Source: Vitis vinifera (lineage: Eukaryota; Streptophyta; Magnoliopsida; Vitales; Vitaceae). From it: 64,000 bases of DNA. The position numbers and the translations under genes are program-made. Shown here in pieces: positions 23,129-36,400 of the stretch. The stretch is taken from positions 6,109,501 through 6,173,500 of the forward strand of contig NC_081810.1 in NCBI RefSeq assembly GCF_030704535.1. Direction: 5' to 3'. Position 1 is the first letter of the stretch. Each line of letters starts with the position of its first letter. Under the pieces are notes generated by a model. The model saw nothing but the letters and a program-made list of their open reading frames with translations, was not told where the DNA came from and searched no databases.

Positions 23129-25462
23129 TCAGTACTGGCAGCTCCCATTATCACTCCTAGCTGTTGGATCAAAGTTTGCTGCAGATGGATCAGTGCAACC
23201 TTCAGGAACAGGAACACCAACTTGTTGGGCTGCCTTGCCTGCATCCAAAAAAAGGGACAATAGCTTGAACATGTTCTTATATATTTCTTCCATTTATAAC
23301 AAATTCAGAGAGCAGATTAAAACTTCTTACTAAAGCCTCTAGAATCAGGGTTGCTGACCATAAAAGGTTCCTCTCTCGATGGAATCCACGTTCGCATCTC
23401 CAAGAGCTGCCTCGCTTAAGTACTTGTCAGCCAATTGAACTCTCTTCACATTCTCCTGTTCCATCACAAGCATGTTACCATACTCGAGGAGCTTCTCAAT
23501 TGTCATCTTGGGCTGCTCAAAAGTTGGGGGACCCTCCTTTGAGTTAACAAGCTTCTTGCCAATGAAGTCAACTCCAACACCTGATATCCACTTCCTTACT
23601 TCATCGTCATAAACCCGAGCTCTGAGGGCACCAAAGAAGTCTGCAGAATACAAAGAAAAAAGGCAAGTCTCATGTTGATGGCATGTTTTTGGATCAAGAC
23701 AGTTCTATCTGCTACCAATGCAATAATTCAGGAAAGCCGAGTTTGTCGACATGCTTACCAATGGATTGCCCTGGGAAGGTGTCAACAATCTTGACAATAT
23801 CATCATCAGGAACGTTGTCGCTCCTGAAGATTCCCTTGCAAACACCAATCCGGTCCTCCCTATTAGGAGCCCAGTAGAATTTCTCCATACGACCATCACG
23901 AATGAGAGGGGCATACAGAGTTGAGAAGTCATTGCCAGTTACAATGATGGGGACGCGGGGATTTTCCTCTTTGTTGTACATACCAGGGAGCTGGACATTT
24001 GTCGGGTTATCGGCAATGTTCATGAGGGTTGCATTCACCATCTGGTTGTTGACAGTGTATTGGGTAGTTCCACCAAGCCTACCTGCTCCTGCATCAAGAT
24101 CATTGATGAAGAGGCAGCACATTTTTCCCTTCCTGATGATGTCAGCTGCCTCACGGTACCTCTGCCTTATCAGTTTTGCAGGTTCTCCTGCATTCCCACT
24201 TTCAAGTTCTCCAGCACTCATCATGATGGGGCTGAAAATTTGGAATTTCATCACCATGAAATCAATGTACAAAGCAAGAAATCTTCACAAACATTATGAA
24301 ATAGACAAGCAAGTTGAAATGAGAACTAACTTGATTCCCATCTTAGAGAAGACAAGCTCACACTGGAAAGATTTCCCCTGACCTTTGCCTCCCCAAATAC
24401 CCAGAATGAGGGGAACCTGCAACAAATTCAAGATTTTCATCCAGGTTTCTTGTGATTGGAGCAAAACTCAGTTCATAAACTTCTAGCTAGAACTCCAAGA
24501 ACTTCAAAGCTCAATCATTTACCTTGATGTTAGGCAGGGTCATGAAGTTTTTGGTGATGTGAACCACAAGCTTGTCCATGAATGCTGGAGCAATGTAGAA
24601 TCCATCCATGTTGTTATCCAAGTTGTATCTGAAACAAATCACATTATCTAAAATGAAAAATCATGTAACCCATCATCATCAAAGAGGTGTTCCTTTTGTT
24701 CTGTGTTTCTTACTGGCGAAGTCCGGTGCTGAGGTATTCATATGAACTCATCACAGCATAGTGGGTTCCAGATTGCATGGGAGCTTGGAAAAGAGAATCC
24801 ACCATTCCCTTTCCTCTGGTGATATCCTGCTGGTCATCAGACACATCGTAGGCAAGCCCTTTCCATCTGTCCTTTTCAGTTTGCTCATTCTCGTCGATTT
24901 CTGCAACCACCTTAAAGCTTCCAGATGCAATCTTTGGGTGGGTGAATCTTGAGCTCACCTTCTTCAAACTGCTCCCGAAGAAGGCGGAGCTTGGGACTGA
25001 AGCTCCAGTACCAGAGCTGTTCAAGCTCAGCTGCATCAAAGCAAACCCCTTTAGGCCTAACAACCCACACAATTAAACTTAGTTACACATACCATTTCTC
25101 TCAAATCACATTCGGACGGATCACCCACAATTTGAAATCCTTTAATTTCAGACCAAAACACAAAGCCCAGGAAAGAACCTCTATAATAACATGGTTTTCT
25201 CTCTTTCGAAATCACATTCAAACACACCCAGTAATCAAAACTAACCAGCTTTTAGTAAAACACTAAGACTTCAAGCATGACCCATTAGACCACAAAAGAA
25301 GAAAAACCCATGAAGGATCTTTCAGTAAAATATGAAGGAAAAAAAGAGTTGTTTCTCTTCTTTTCCACTTCACAAACTAGTTACAGGACCCAACAGCAGA
25401 GAGGGAAAACACAGTACCGGTGTTCTGTTAACAGCTCCAATGGTTGAGACTGTTGTAGCCAT
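23129..25462 (-). CDS. RCA: Rubisco activase, long (redox-regulated) isoform
   Basis: This is a AAA+ ATPase of the chloroplast stroma that removes inhibitory sugar phosphates from Rubisco. Seven exons: 25462-25418, 25030-24714, 24628-24523, 24416-24331, 24231-23759, 23640-23359, 23238-23129. They give 472 residues. Order: transit peptide (about 1-58), N-domain, Walker A GGKGQGKS (165-172), Walker B LFINDLD (225-231), the conserved [12 protein letters not shown]-like and GRMEKFYW segments, and a C-terminal extension [12 protein letters not shown]...GSCQY. The extension carries the two regulatory cysteines (451 and 470 in the precursor), spaced 19 apart as in Arabidopsis alpha-RCA, where thioredoxin-f reduces them. 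Retention of the last intron would instead end the protein after FYGQQP. The start is the first ATG (MATTVSTIG). Confidence 0.97.
23239..23358 (-). other. Last intron of RCA with an in-frame stop (possible short-isoform switch)
   Basis: This 120-bp intron has a weak donor, ATG|GTCAGC instead of GTAAGT. If it is kept, translation runs only QQP past the shared glycine and ends at TGA 23345-23347. The product would lack both redox cysteines, matching the beta isoform of other plants. The donor and stop are seen directly. Alternative splicing itself is inferred. Confidence 0.55.
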
Positions 25463-26689
25463 GGCGATTAATCACCAAGGAGGCTGCAATCGAATCAGAG
25501 GAAATTCAAGTCCAGCTCTCTGAGGGAAGTGGTGAATGGGGGAGACTTGGAGGTACTTTTAGTAATGAGTTTTTGTGTACTGGTTTTTCAAATTCTTAAC
25601 AGCCACACGCTGAGGATTGGATGAGTGACACGTGGTGGTCTCTGAGACAACCGTTAGTTACACATATATACAAAAAAGGATCATCTCATTCCTCTGAAAG
25701 AATGACTGTTGAGGTTTGGGTTTAAGCTCTTCTCTTCACCACTAGTTTCCAAGAGATTTTCAGGCTGGAGAAAATTTAAAGATAAGCAGGGCATATGGAG
25801 TGGCTGAGATGAATTTGTCCATGAAAAATTTTTCCTTCTATATAAAAACTAATCGTTGTTCTTCCGCTTTCCAGGAATCCATGGGATCAAAATGTGCCAA
25901 GTGTCCATCTTATCGCTCTTGCTACTCGCCTGACTGCGACATGTTTCTGAAGTTTTGGGGTAGCCAATGGCGATACCTGAACAAATAAACTTGACCACAA
26001 AATATAAATTTGAATTTTGATGTGCCATTTGATGTATGAGGTTGAATACATGAGGCTGTTGGTTGGTAGCAAGGGTTTGTGGTTCAAATATGAACAAGAG
26101 CTGTTCTGGGTTTCAACCATTTTCCAAGACTAGTTGAATCACCAATAATTTTAACTTAAAGAAGAAACTTGCATGACTTAAACAAAGGGTTTCTTTGTTT
26201 CTTCCAGCCTGAGACATTCAACTTAAAGAACAAAAATTTTGGATGCCCACATTTACAAACTTGTACGGCTTCTCAAGGCAACCAAGCCTAGTTTTTACTT
26301 GGAGAAATCCAGTAAAACACAACGAATAAAAGGGAACTTTTCAGTTTAATCCAAGTCTGCAATAATTCCAGAAAACCCAATTGTGTGATGCCACAGTTCA
26401 GAAACCACTCTTTTTATTAACAATACGTCTCTGTTTTCTTTGGTTACATAACATCTCGTAAGAGTATTGTGAACACTAGCCCAAAAGGACTATTACTTAA
26501 TCATTTCTCTAACTAACGAAAAGCCAATGGTCATCACTTCCAGCTGCAACTCTTATCATGTGATGAGAAAGAATGGTTGAGTGGAAATACAGCAGGTACC
26601 ATGCTATATCAACACTGAAACAAGTCCACAGACAACCAAATGTTTGGTGTCTGGAAGCTCTGGATGATAGGTCTGTTGCCTTCAAGATT
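25463..26689 (-). promoter_or_regulatory. RCA upstream region with G-box; also 3' flank of the transporter gene
   Basis: A G-box, CACGTG at 25629-25634 within gACACGTGGt, lies about 170 bp upstream of the RCA start. A CCAAT pentamer on the minus strand lies just downstream of it, near 25616. An I-box-type GATAAG occurs near 25781. G-box and I-box elements are typical of light-regulated photosynthesis promoters. No gene was seen in the rest; its right end is the 3' UTR of the transporter. Confidence 0.55.
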
Positions 26690-29600
26690 TCACTTCAAGA
26701 TTTTGGATTCAATTTCTTCCAAGCTCAAACCTTTGGTCTCTGGAACATAGACAATTACAAAAAGGAGTGATAGCAATGCAATAATACCGAAGAGGAGGAA
26801 AAGGTTCTCTGCCCCCAGCAGCTCCTGAAAAATTAGCACATGTTAGAGCAGATTGCCTCACAACAAGGTGACAGGCATCATGTACATCATTAACCAAGAT
26901 GAAACTGGCTTTCAGAGGACTACTAAACTAAAATTAATACCTCCAATGGTGAAAAAGCAAAAGTCACAATTGCATTTGAGCCAAAGTTAGTAAGAACAGC
27001 AAGACTAATTCCTCGCCCTCTTGTGCGAAGAGGGAATATCTCTGACACCATAAGCCAACTGATTGGTCCAAAGGATATCTGAAATTCCATAACATATTTC
27101 TGTCAACTAACCAATCTTGACCCCATAGATTAAGAAAAATGTTGCATATGAGATTAATCTTGTTTGATTTTCCTTTTCTTTGTTTTTTCATTATTATTAT
27201 TTTAATTCCATGAAAAAAAAAATTTAAGGCCTTCTCTGATATGGATCTTTGATGGGGTATCAAATAGAAAGATGAGCCAAAACAATGACATGATAAGACT
27301 TTCTCCAAGTTGGATAAAGCAGGGTGACAAGTCCTAGTCAGAGTTAAAAATTCAAGATAAAAAGGGAACGAATCAAGCTTTGGGATTACACAAGCAGCAG
27401 TCTAGGAAGTGTTGGAAATAAATTGGAGAAGCTCCTGGAGTGATACGGAGGATGAGAAAGCAATGCGCATGGCAAAAGAAAAGAAGGGCAATTTTTTCAA
27501 CGTAATAGTACTCCAAATAATTTCCTTATAATTTGGAATTTATAATAATATTAATGAATAATTCAGGATAATGGCATTTTGTCTGACAAAAGGCTACAAA
27601 TAGTTCCACCCAATTTCAGGGATGATAAGAAATCCATCACTGTAAGGCCAATAACCAAGAGAACAAACAAAAGGGTACCTGGTAGCAGCCAACATAGAGA
27701 AGTAGAGCAGCTACAGCAACAACAGGGAAGCCCCCAAGAAATTTGTAATATGCTGAAAGGAGAAGTAAGGAAAGAGCCTGTATCACACAAATAGAAAACA
27801 AAATGAGAGCTTCCACCATCTTCTTCATTAACAAAGAAGCTTAAGGAGCACTGCATACAAATTGTATTTTTCAGGAAATAAACCACTTCCAAAAGTGATA
27901 GGATGCATACAAGTCCACCAACTCCTCCGATCAGCAAGGGTCTTCTTCCAATATCATCAACTTTTAGAACAGCAATCCCTGTCATCAATAACTGCAGGAA
28001 GATAAATTGAAAAATATGTCACTCTCTTTAAACACAATAGGGCATTGTATTTCAGAGGCATCAGACATTTAAGGCTAAATTCCTTCTGAGAAGATTGTTG
28101 CACATACCTTGAAAAAACCAATCAAAACTGAAACACGGGTAGCATCAGAAGCAGCAGAGAACCCAGCAGTCTTTGACATAGATAAGACACAAAAAAACAG
28201 GTATATAGCATATTGTTAGGTAAATGAAATGAAAGAATATTCTATATATATCCACGCATACAAGAGGTTTGGCTTTATCCCATACCTGGAGAATTGAACC
28301 CGCAAAGTACAGGACACTTGGTTGCCCAGTTATCTGTTACAATCAGGAAAGCAGTCAGGCCATCAATATAAGGTTCATCCATAACCCATGAAATATTTTT
28401 TGGTTTATTTAATGAAGAAGAGCATAAGAATTTTAATGAATTAAGGAACCATGAGGCCTTTGGAGTGACAAGCACATAGATGAAGAAGTACCTGCTGAGA
28501 AAGGACCAAACCTCCACCAATTATGAAAGCTTTCAAACTTGGCCCTTGAAACACCTCCAAGAAACTTCCTTCAGATTCCTGATCTGTATAGGCCGATTTC
28601 AATGAGGCCAGAGTGTGTTCTATTTGCATATCAGACACTTTGTCACCAGCAGGTCGTCCTCTCAATTTACTAAGAGCATGGATGGCCTTCTCCTTGTTCT
28701 CTTGCAAAGACCCTTTACCTTGAACTGCCCTGAGGAGTAACCAGCGAGGGGATGGTGGGAGAGTCCACAAGCCTAATCCCATTAATGAAGCAATCGGAGC
28801 ACTAAGCCCATACATGTAACGCCACCCTCCCACTTCATTAATCTCGAAACTTCCAACAAAATAACCCAACTACAGAAAAGTCAATATTCTAACTCAGCCC
28901 ATTTAACAAAATGAATTAATTCACAGAGAAAAGAATTAAATCTTTGAGAAATATAGAATACCAAAATCCCCAAAACTATGAGGAGTTCCTTCAAAGATAT
29001 TAGAGTCCCACGAATCTGAGATGGGCAAGTCTCTGCAATATAAAGAGGAGCCCCATGCATGGCCTATAAAATGAGTTTATTTAATACTTTAATTATGAGT
29101 GAATAAATCATTATATCAGCCACTACCATGAGACATTTCTGAAGAAACTCACCAAACCGATGCCAAGGCCATATAGAAGCCGCCCTACCAAGAGAACATC
29201 AAGTTCTGGAGCAGATGCGGTGATCAAACCACCAAGAGCATATAGAATGGCTGCTGTAATGAGTTCCCCCCTCCTCCCTGTATGAGTCAATTCAGGAAGT
29301 TGTATTAGAAACATTCATGAATCCCAAATTGTACTCAGTAAAAAAAATATAAGCAAGATATACCTAGGAAATCTGCAATTGGGTAGACAAGGATGGAACC
29401 AAGAAGAGCTCCATATAAGGAACCACTAACCTATATTCAAGGCAATGTGATAAAAGAATGGATTCAGATAAATTTAAGATCATTGGCAGAAATAGAATAT
29501 GAGTATTCCATTACTAATCTAAAAGTAACAAAAGCATCAAGTATGAAACATACCACAAGACCAAGCTGAACAGCTGAAAGTTCAAACCAAGTAATGCCAC

Positions 29601-30859
29601 TAAGCTCAGGAGACTTCAAAATCGTTAAAATAATAAAAATCAGCTTTAACAACACAGGTCTCTAAAATGAATACAGTGAAAGGAGAAACATTTAAATGAA
29701 GATACAATCACTAGAACTATTAGAAAGAATTGTATAAACTACAATGTACCTGCAAAGAAATAGTAGCACCAGAGGTTGCACCAATGTCATACCCAAATAA
29801 CAGACCTCCCAAAGCAGGGAACAAAAAGCTGAAATTTTGTGAAGTAATTTAATTAGAGATGATAGCATGTTAATCATCTGCAGCACAACTAGTTACAAAG
29901 TAAGCAAATAAATATTAAACTACTGGTTACCACTTACCATGAAAGCATCATGTGTTATGAAATGCACTCTAGTACGATGTAAAACTACCCACTATCAAAA
30001 AATTAAACAACTTGAGAATTGATCAATAATTGAAATGAAGTTTAACAAAAAGAAAAAAGAATAAAAAAATAAAAATAAAAATCAGCAATATTACAAACTT
30101 GTTGATGATCAACCTCCTTGTCTCTCTTCAGTTCCACCATCATTCCCTCTTTTAAAGTATTTTTTCCTCTTTTGAAGGAAAAATCTAAAAAAAAGTACTT
30201 CCAAAATTTTAACACAATAGTGCCCAGTCTGATCAAGGACCAACGTGAAGGTACATTCTTCTCCTCAAATACCATAATTCGCACTAAAATAACCAATAAA
30301 ACTACAACCAATTAATCACATACTATCAATTAATTTACCAGTAGACAGACTTGAATTCCCATACGAATTCAACGAAATGCAAAATACCATCAACACACAA
30401 CACAAAATACAAACATGGGAAGCAAAGATAGAAAGAGAGAGGGAAAAAAAACATGAGAGTCGAATACAAACTTACGGCAAAACAACCGAAGACCAAGAAA
30501 AAACCTCCTGGTATTTCACGTCAGAATCAAGCGACCTAGTCTCTTCCCCAGAAGAACCCTCACTCTGAGCCCCCACCTATACAACAAAAACGAGACCCAT
30601 CAAAATTACTACAATTATTCAATGGGGTCAACAGTTTCTGAATGTTCACCTTGAACACGAGCCTGCTACTCTGGAGCAACGGTGGCTTCGGAGGCATGTA
30701 AGTTTGGGACTTGAATTGAGAGCCATAGAAGAAGGGTGAAGATGGGTGAGAGTTAAATTTGAAGAAGAGAGACTGGGAGTGCTTGGGATGGTGAAGTGCT
30801 GGGTGTGAATGTGAGAGCTTGAGGTTGAAGAGAGACTGAGGCCATGAACTGGAAGCCAT
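26690..30859 (-). CDS. Plastidic sugar transporter (At5g59250/pSuT type, MFS)
   Basis: This belongs to the MFS monosaccharide-transporter family. The Arabidopsis counterpart At5g59250, first called D-xylose-proton symporter-like 3, is reported as the inner-envelope sugar carrier pSuT. Fourteen exons: 30859-30650, 30576-30476, 29828-29750, 29613-29554, 29430-29364, 29277-29153, 29063-28962, 28869-28492, 28333-28286, 28170-28108, 27991-27911, 27777-27679, 27078-26941, 26824-26690. They give 561 residues (Arabidopsis 558). A Ser/Pro-rich transit peptide (about 1-80) precedes 12 membrane helices. Family signatures present: GGLLFGYDIGATSG, GRRGE after TM2, PSPRWLL, QQITGQPSVLYFAG, DDIGRRPLL, SEIFPLRTRGRG and a PETKG terminus. 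All expected signatures are intact. Substrate assignment comes from homology only. Confidence 0.95.
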
Positions 30860-31972
30860 CTGGTAATGACGAGAAAGAATGATCAGACGGTTAACAGCTC
30901 CCGCTTAATTTATCTTCTGTATGAAGGGGATATGGACGGTTTTTGTGAATCCTCTTTTATACTTTCTTAAGACTTCTGAGTTCTGACTTTATCTTAGCCA
31001 GTCTGCTCATTTTTAACACAGTTCCCCCAAGATTATCTTTGGCAAGAATTAAATGCATTTATGAAAAAAAAAATTTATTGAAAAAATATATGTTTTTTTA
31101 AATTAAAAAGAAAACAAAATATTGTTTATCATTGGGTAAAACTATGGGAATTGTTCTACCCATAAAGTTTAATTTCCAATTGAATAAGATTGGTAATTAT
31201 TAGTGTCTTTTATTGTTTGAAAAATACTACTCTTAATCAGTAGATAACGAGAAAGAAAATTGGAATCATTGGTATAACATATTTCCATATTTTTCTTAGT
31301 AGAGTAGTAAATAATTTTAGAATGATTGTTACAACATCAATATTTTTCTAAGTAGAGTCGTAAATAAATTTTTGACCCAGTTAAAATGCTATAAAAATAA
31401 CTAACAGAAAGCGGCCACCCTCTACAAAATTGTGTACACAGGAGCGTTGGGCAGTGGGCACATTGTCCTCCAATTTGGTCTAGCAGTTGGTACAATTGGT
31501 ATTGGTGTGAAGTCTATAAGAAGGGTTAACACCCATGTCAAAATTTCATTGTAAAAGCAAGAAAAACCCAATTTAGGTTTCATCAATGAAAATGAATTGG
31601 GGTTTGATTATGTTGTTGAAGATGGTAGGGAGTTGTTACTCAAAACCCTAACATTTGAGACAGGGTCACTGAAATGTGAGGACGGGAGAGAGTAGGCATG
31701 ACAAACTCCCCTGTTCCTCTCCATGAAAGCAGGAATTCAAACCAAAACGCCAGCCATTCATATGAAACATTCGGCAAACTGCCGTTACCTATAACCGCCT
31801 TTCAAAAAAAGGAACATTTCATCCCTCTTTCACCTTCATAACTGATCCCCTCAGTTTCCGCATCCTCCATCCTCCAGGCAAAGTCTCATTAATATCTCTA
31901 TGCAAACCCCCATTCCAATATTGGGAGAGAGAGGAGACAATATCTCCGGTGGCCTTGTGGATTTCTTCAACA
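30860..31972. other. Intergenic region between two divergent genes
   Basis: Presumed upstream region of the sugar transporter on the left and of the small plus-strand gene on the right. AT-rich, with no coding frame that looks real. No clear promoter motif recognised. Confidence 0.45.
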
Positions 31973-32347
31973 ATGGAGTCTCATATCGACAAACCTCACA
32001 AGAAGTCAAGATCACACAACAAGTCCAAGAGAGACAAATCCCCCACCAGGCTACAGAAGCGCGCTCCCAAGTCGCTTCAGCTTGATATCGTCGTCTCCGC
32101 CAACCCCTTCCAGCCATCTGCTGCTTCTTCCCACACCGTGATTCCATTCCTATCGCCGCTGATTCTGACACCACCCCCACTACCCACCACGGGCACGGAT
32201 GAAGCAATTCAACGGCAGAGCAATGAGAAGAAAGCTGTACCACCTCCCTCAGGCGGGTGGCAACATCCGGCGGTGGTTGCATTGCCGGAACCATCTTCCC
32301 TGTATAACGTCTTCCAATCACAGTGTATGCTGTTGAACAACTTATGA
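31973..32347 (+). CDS. Small hypothetical protein, 124 residues
   Basis: An open frame starts at ATG 31973 and encodes a basic N terminus rich in Lys/Arg/Ser/His (HKKSRSHNKSKRD, which could act as a nuclear localisation signal). A Pro/Ser-rich middle follows, then a C-terminal segment GGWQHPAVVALPEPSSLYNV. The sharp compositional zones and the locally GC-rich codons look coding. I do not recognise a family and give no function. A long frame on the opposite strand over the same bases (31851-32513) has no such organisation and is taken as a shadow. The gene may have untracked introns. Confidence 0.5.
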   Translation: MESHIDKPHKKSRSHNKSKRDKSPTRLQKRAPKSLQLDIVVSANPFQPSAASSHTVIPFLSPLILTPPPLPTTGTDEAIQRQSNEKKAVPPPSGGWQHPAVVALPEPSSLYNVFQSQCMLLNNL

Positions 32348-33451
32348 CGGTGAAGATCTTTGTTTCATATACGGTTGTATGACATAGTAGGTTTACCGGT
32401 TTTTTTTGAAGCTTTCTGAATCTTTGGGAGTCCTCCTCACCTCCCTCAAAAACCTGCAGGTTTATCATGGTTGATCTCTGTTTATCCCATTCCATTTCTG
32501 TGGTTTTGTGCAAGCTCTATTTTCTTCCCATAAATCAATCTAACAAGATAAAAGCAAGGGGAATGATCTACATCTGAAATCAGGAGTGTCCTGGACCTAG
32601 AAAAAATTCACTGAAAACAATCACAAAGAAGTGCTTATAAGATAATAAAATAAAGCTAAGGGCACAGGGTGAGGAATGGCAGTTCTAGATGCAGTGGCTC
32701 TATGAAGATGGACAGAAAACCAGCAGTCAAGTGAACAATCCTAACTGCAGTTATCAGATCAATAAACTAGACATGAATGGTCTTGACGAAAATGAACATC
32801 ACAATGGGAGTGGATTGGGGGGGAATAGATTCTCCCAGGTAATCTAATGCTAGGGAGTAACATAATGGCTCAGGAGACCAGGGCTCCCCTAGAATACTTC
32901 CAGTTTCACACAAAAAAAGTCAAGACGGTAAACTGGTCATAACAGGACCCAACAGTTCAAAGTAGTAATAAAACTCAATAAGATCCTCCCCAGATTTTCA
33001 GGGGCCAAAATTTTGGAAATTTGGATATCAAGCAAACCTGTAGTATTGATCACGGCTACTGGCAATATAGCATAGAAAGAACTAGCAGATTTGTTGGTCC
33101 CAACAACCCAACCAACAAAAACATATGTAAACAAACAATGCAATGTTTAGTAAATTAACCAAAATGTCAGTATACAGAGTCGATGGAATTACACGTTCCA
33201 TCAGAGAAAATGTGAACTTGGGGAAACACAAGCATCCATCCATTTGGAGGCCAAAAAAAGCTCTTCCCTTATGTACAACTGGCCAATCATCCAACCCACA
33301 TCAGAAGCATCAAATATCTCGTCCTCTCCCCTCAAGCTTACACTTAACTAATAATAATTCAAGAAAAATTACGGAACACCCAGCGACACTTCCATATTTA
33401 CTCTCCAAAAAGCAACTGGCACTTGATGGCAAGGAAGTTTTCTGAAGCAAA
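32348..33451. other. Convergent intergenic DNA
   Basis: Lies between the 3' ends of the small hypothetical gene and of the TFIIA gene. No protein-like frame was seen; likely two 3' UTRs plus spacer. Confidence 0.5.
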
Positions 33452-36400
33452 TCAGAAATCAAACTCTCCATTTGCCTGCAAACAAAAGGAACAGTCCAAT
33501 GAATAACTTTGAAATTTAGACAAGACAAGGCATGAAAGAATATGGACTATTGAAAAAAAAAGGCAAAGAAAAGGAAAAAAACAAGCAGATATGACAAGTC
33601 CAGAAGATTGGTTCCATAAGAGACCTTGTTGAAGAGAATATCCTTATTGTTTATGTGCATAATGCCATCCTTGAGTGTGCATTTCCACTTGCTCTTAGTC
33701 CTTGTCACCTACCCATCCAAATGCATTATGTTAATGAAGTTGCTATCAAGGATACAGACATCTTAACAAGACTCAAGTCAGCAAAGCCTTTGTCCCAACT
33801 CTTTTTGGGGAAGACTCCAAGATTCTTTTTTATTTATAAAATCAATGTCCAATTACAGACATAAATTCAAAATCAAATAAACATTTTAAATAAAAGAGAA
33901 TTACCTTATCAAACTGAGCCAAAACTAAATGCTGTGTGTTTAGCTCCTCTCCCTGTTCCACATCATCCAAATCATCATCATCATTTTCATTCAAGGGTGG
34001 CTCATCGTCATCATCATCTCCAACATCATTTTGTATCCCAACTGCAGGGGTACCAGCTTGTATGTCTAAAGAGATGCATAGACATGAGGCTCAGACATTG
34101 CAATGACAAATTTATCATCTCAAAACATATAACATGCTTTAACGCATCAATTCACAAAACTCAAGACTTACCATTGGGAGCCGGTGTATTCACAATGTTA
34201 TAGTCTTCATTGACGACTCCCTGATAATTATAGATCTTCAAGGTAAAAGACAAAGCAACAGGATTAGCTTAGAAACCAACAGCTGAAAAGTTCACTGGGT
34301 TTTGCATCAGAGTATCCTCCCAAGAATAACTTGTAACTCATTATTAAAGATAAAAATTCTCAACAAAAATTTGACACCAAAAAAAAGCCTAGTAGCAAGC
34401 ATATATAGTTCATATTCATGTTCTTAAACATATGCACAGATTAAATTGTGCATGCATTGTCTCAGAATGGGATCAGCAATGCCCCAGATCCAAACTAGGA
34501 AAGATGTTAACAATCCAATCAAAGCTGACAACTGATATGCTGTCATTTCAACCAGCAGTACCCAAAGTCAGACATTCTAATCAGTACCAACTTTCAACAA
34601 AAATAGTCCAGCAAAGCAATCTTCAGAGTTTTCAAAAAATAGAATCTCTCCGAAAATATGAATTTGGATCTGCAATCAATCCAAGTTTCCAAATATTAGA
34701 ATGTAAAAAAATTAAAATCCAGCCTGGATCCACAATTTTTACTCTACCCACCATTAAGCCCTGCATAGAAATATATAAATTGTTGCAAATATAACGCCTT
34801 CACCATGAAGACGTGTGAATAGAACAAATAAAATTTAGACCCCTATTTCACAACTCAGAGGTCTGGATCAGTGATCACACTTCCCACCCAGCATATTTCC
34901 CATGATGATGTCCGCCCTTCACAACCTAACCATCAATCTCAGACTAACTAATCCTGGTGAAAGTACACCAGCTCCATGTCCTTTTATGAATGGTACAATC
35001 CTGTTATCAGAACCACTAATCAAACTGCTTATAGGCAAAGAACTATCAACGGTTACTGACATGCATAGATGAGCCATCAACAGAACAGAGAATTAATCTT
35101 ATTGCCACTCAAACAGAGAACTTTCCACCATTAGGTTCTACATTAGAACACAGATATAACAATGCATATCGGCATTGAAGTATTTGCATGATAAATTCAA
35201 TAGGTGCCAGATATAGTACATTCCAGCAATAACATTTATGTGTGCCCGTGTATACTTGGAAGACACAAAAATAAATAAATAAATAAAATAAGAAAAGGGG
35301 AAAAAAATAAAAGAAAGGAAAAGAAAGAAGAGCATAGCACATTAAGTCTGATTATGGTTCTGGGAAAAAAGAGAGGCTTTTTACATTGGGTGTAGAAAGC
35401 ACATCTTCATAAGGATCAGGAATTGGCCCATCCAGTTGAGGAATCCTCACATAGGATCCAGCCACCTGCGGAAATATCTCTCTATTCGCTTTGGTGAGTA
35501 TGTCATGCCCCTTGATAGAATTGCTCCCTTGACTTACCTGAGACATTGGCCATTAAATTCAAACAACGTTGTGGAATCAACAACAAGACGTACAAATTTG
35601 CAGTCAAAATGAGCTCAGAGACCCTGAAGGCACTGCTAGTGTAAAGGACCCTTCAATAAATTAAAATTATGATATAGCAGATCAAGATAGGACAACTAAA
35701 TGCAATTTATTTTATTCAAATTTTCCTCACTATCTCCGCATGTTTACATGCCAAAATCATAGTCTTGGTAAATGCACAAAAAACTGCACTTTCCTTACAA
35801 TTGCTGACACATCATTTCATACATAAATGACCAAGCTTAAGATCAGATGTTATGAATGCTTAGAGCTTGTATTAGAAGAGAGATAAAGAGAACAACAACG
35901 TGACAAGAAACTTCCATAATTTTTCTTGCATGCTCAAAACTGCATCGGAACATGAACTTCCCAAAACAAGGAGGAAGAGGGAATTTAATTATTAGGAGCA
36001 ATTAGCATCAGGCCTCTTCTCCAAATGCCCAACAACAGCAGTCATTCAGTCAAAATTTCACCTGACCATTCCATAACTTATGTTTGCCTGTTTCTGTTCA
36101 TTCCACAGCAACTTTACCAAAAGATAACCATAATACTTTGGGCAAATATTATGCATTCTACAAGTGCAAGTTGTCAGATTACATGCTCAGAAGGCCGAAC
36201 CCAAGTGTCAAGTTTTCATTACATTAACATTGGCCATATTTTATTCATTCTACCAGGGGCTTTCTAATGACATGCTCAAGAGCCAGCATTCAATGGCTGA
36301 GTTTCATGTCCAAACTCACTTCCCTATAACTCCTTATATCTTGTAAATACGGATTGCAGGAGAAAGGGAACTGTATTGTCAGAAAACAAACTTTGGACCA

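Noticed and set aside
31851-32513. 220-codon open frame on the minus strand
   Set aside because: It overlaps the small hypothetical plus-strand gene. It lacks zoned composition or motifs, so the plus strand was preferred, with limited certainty.
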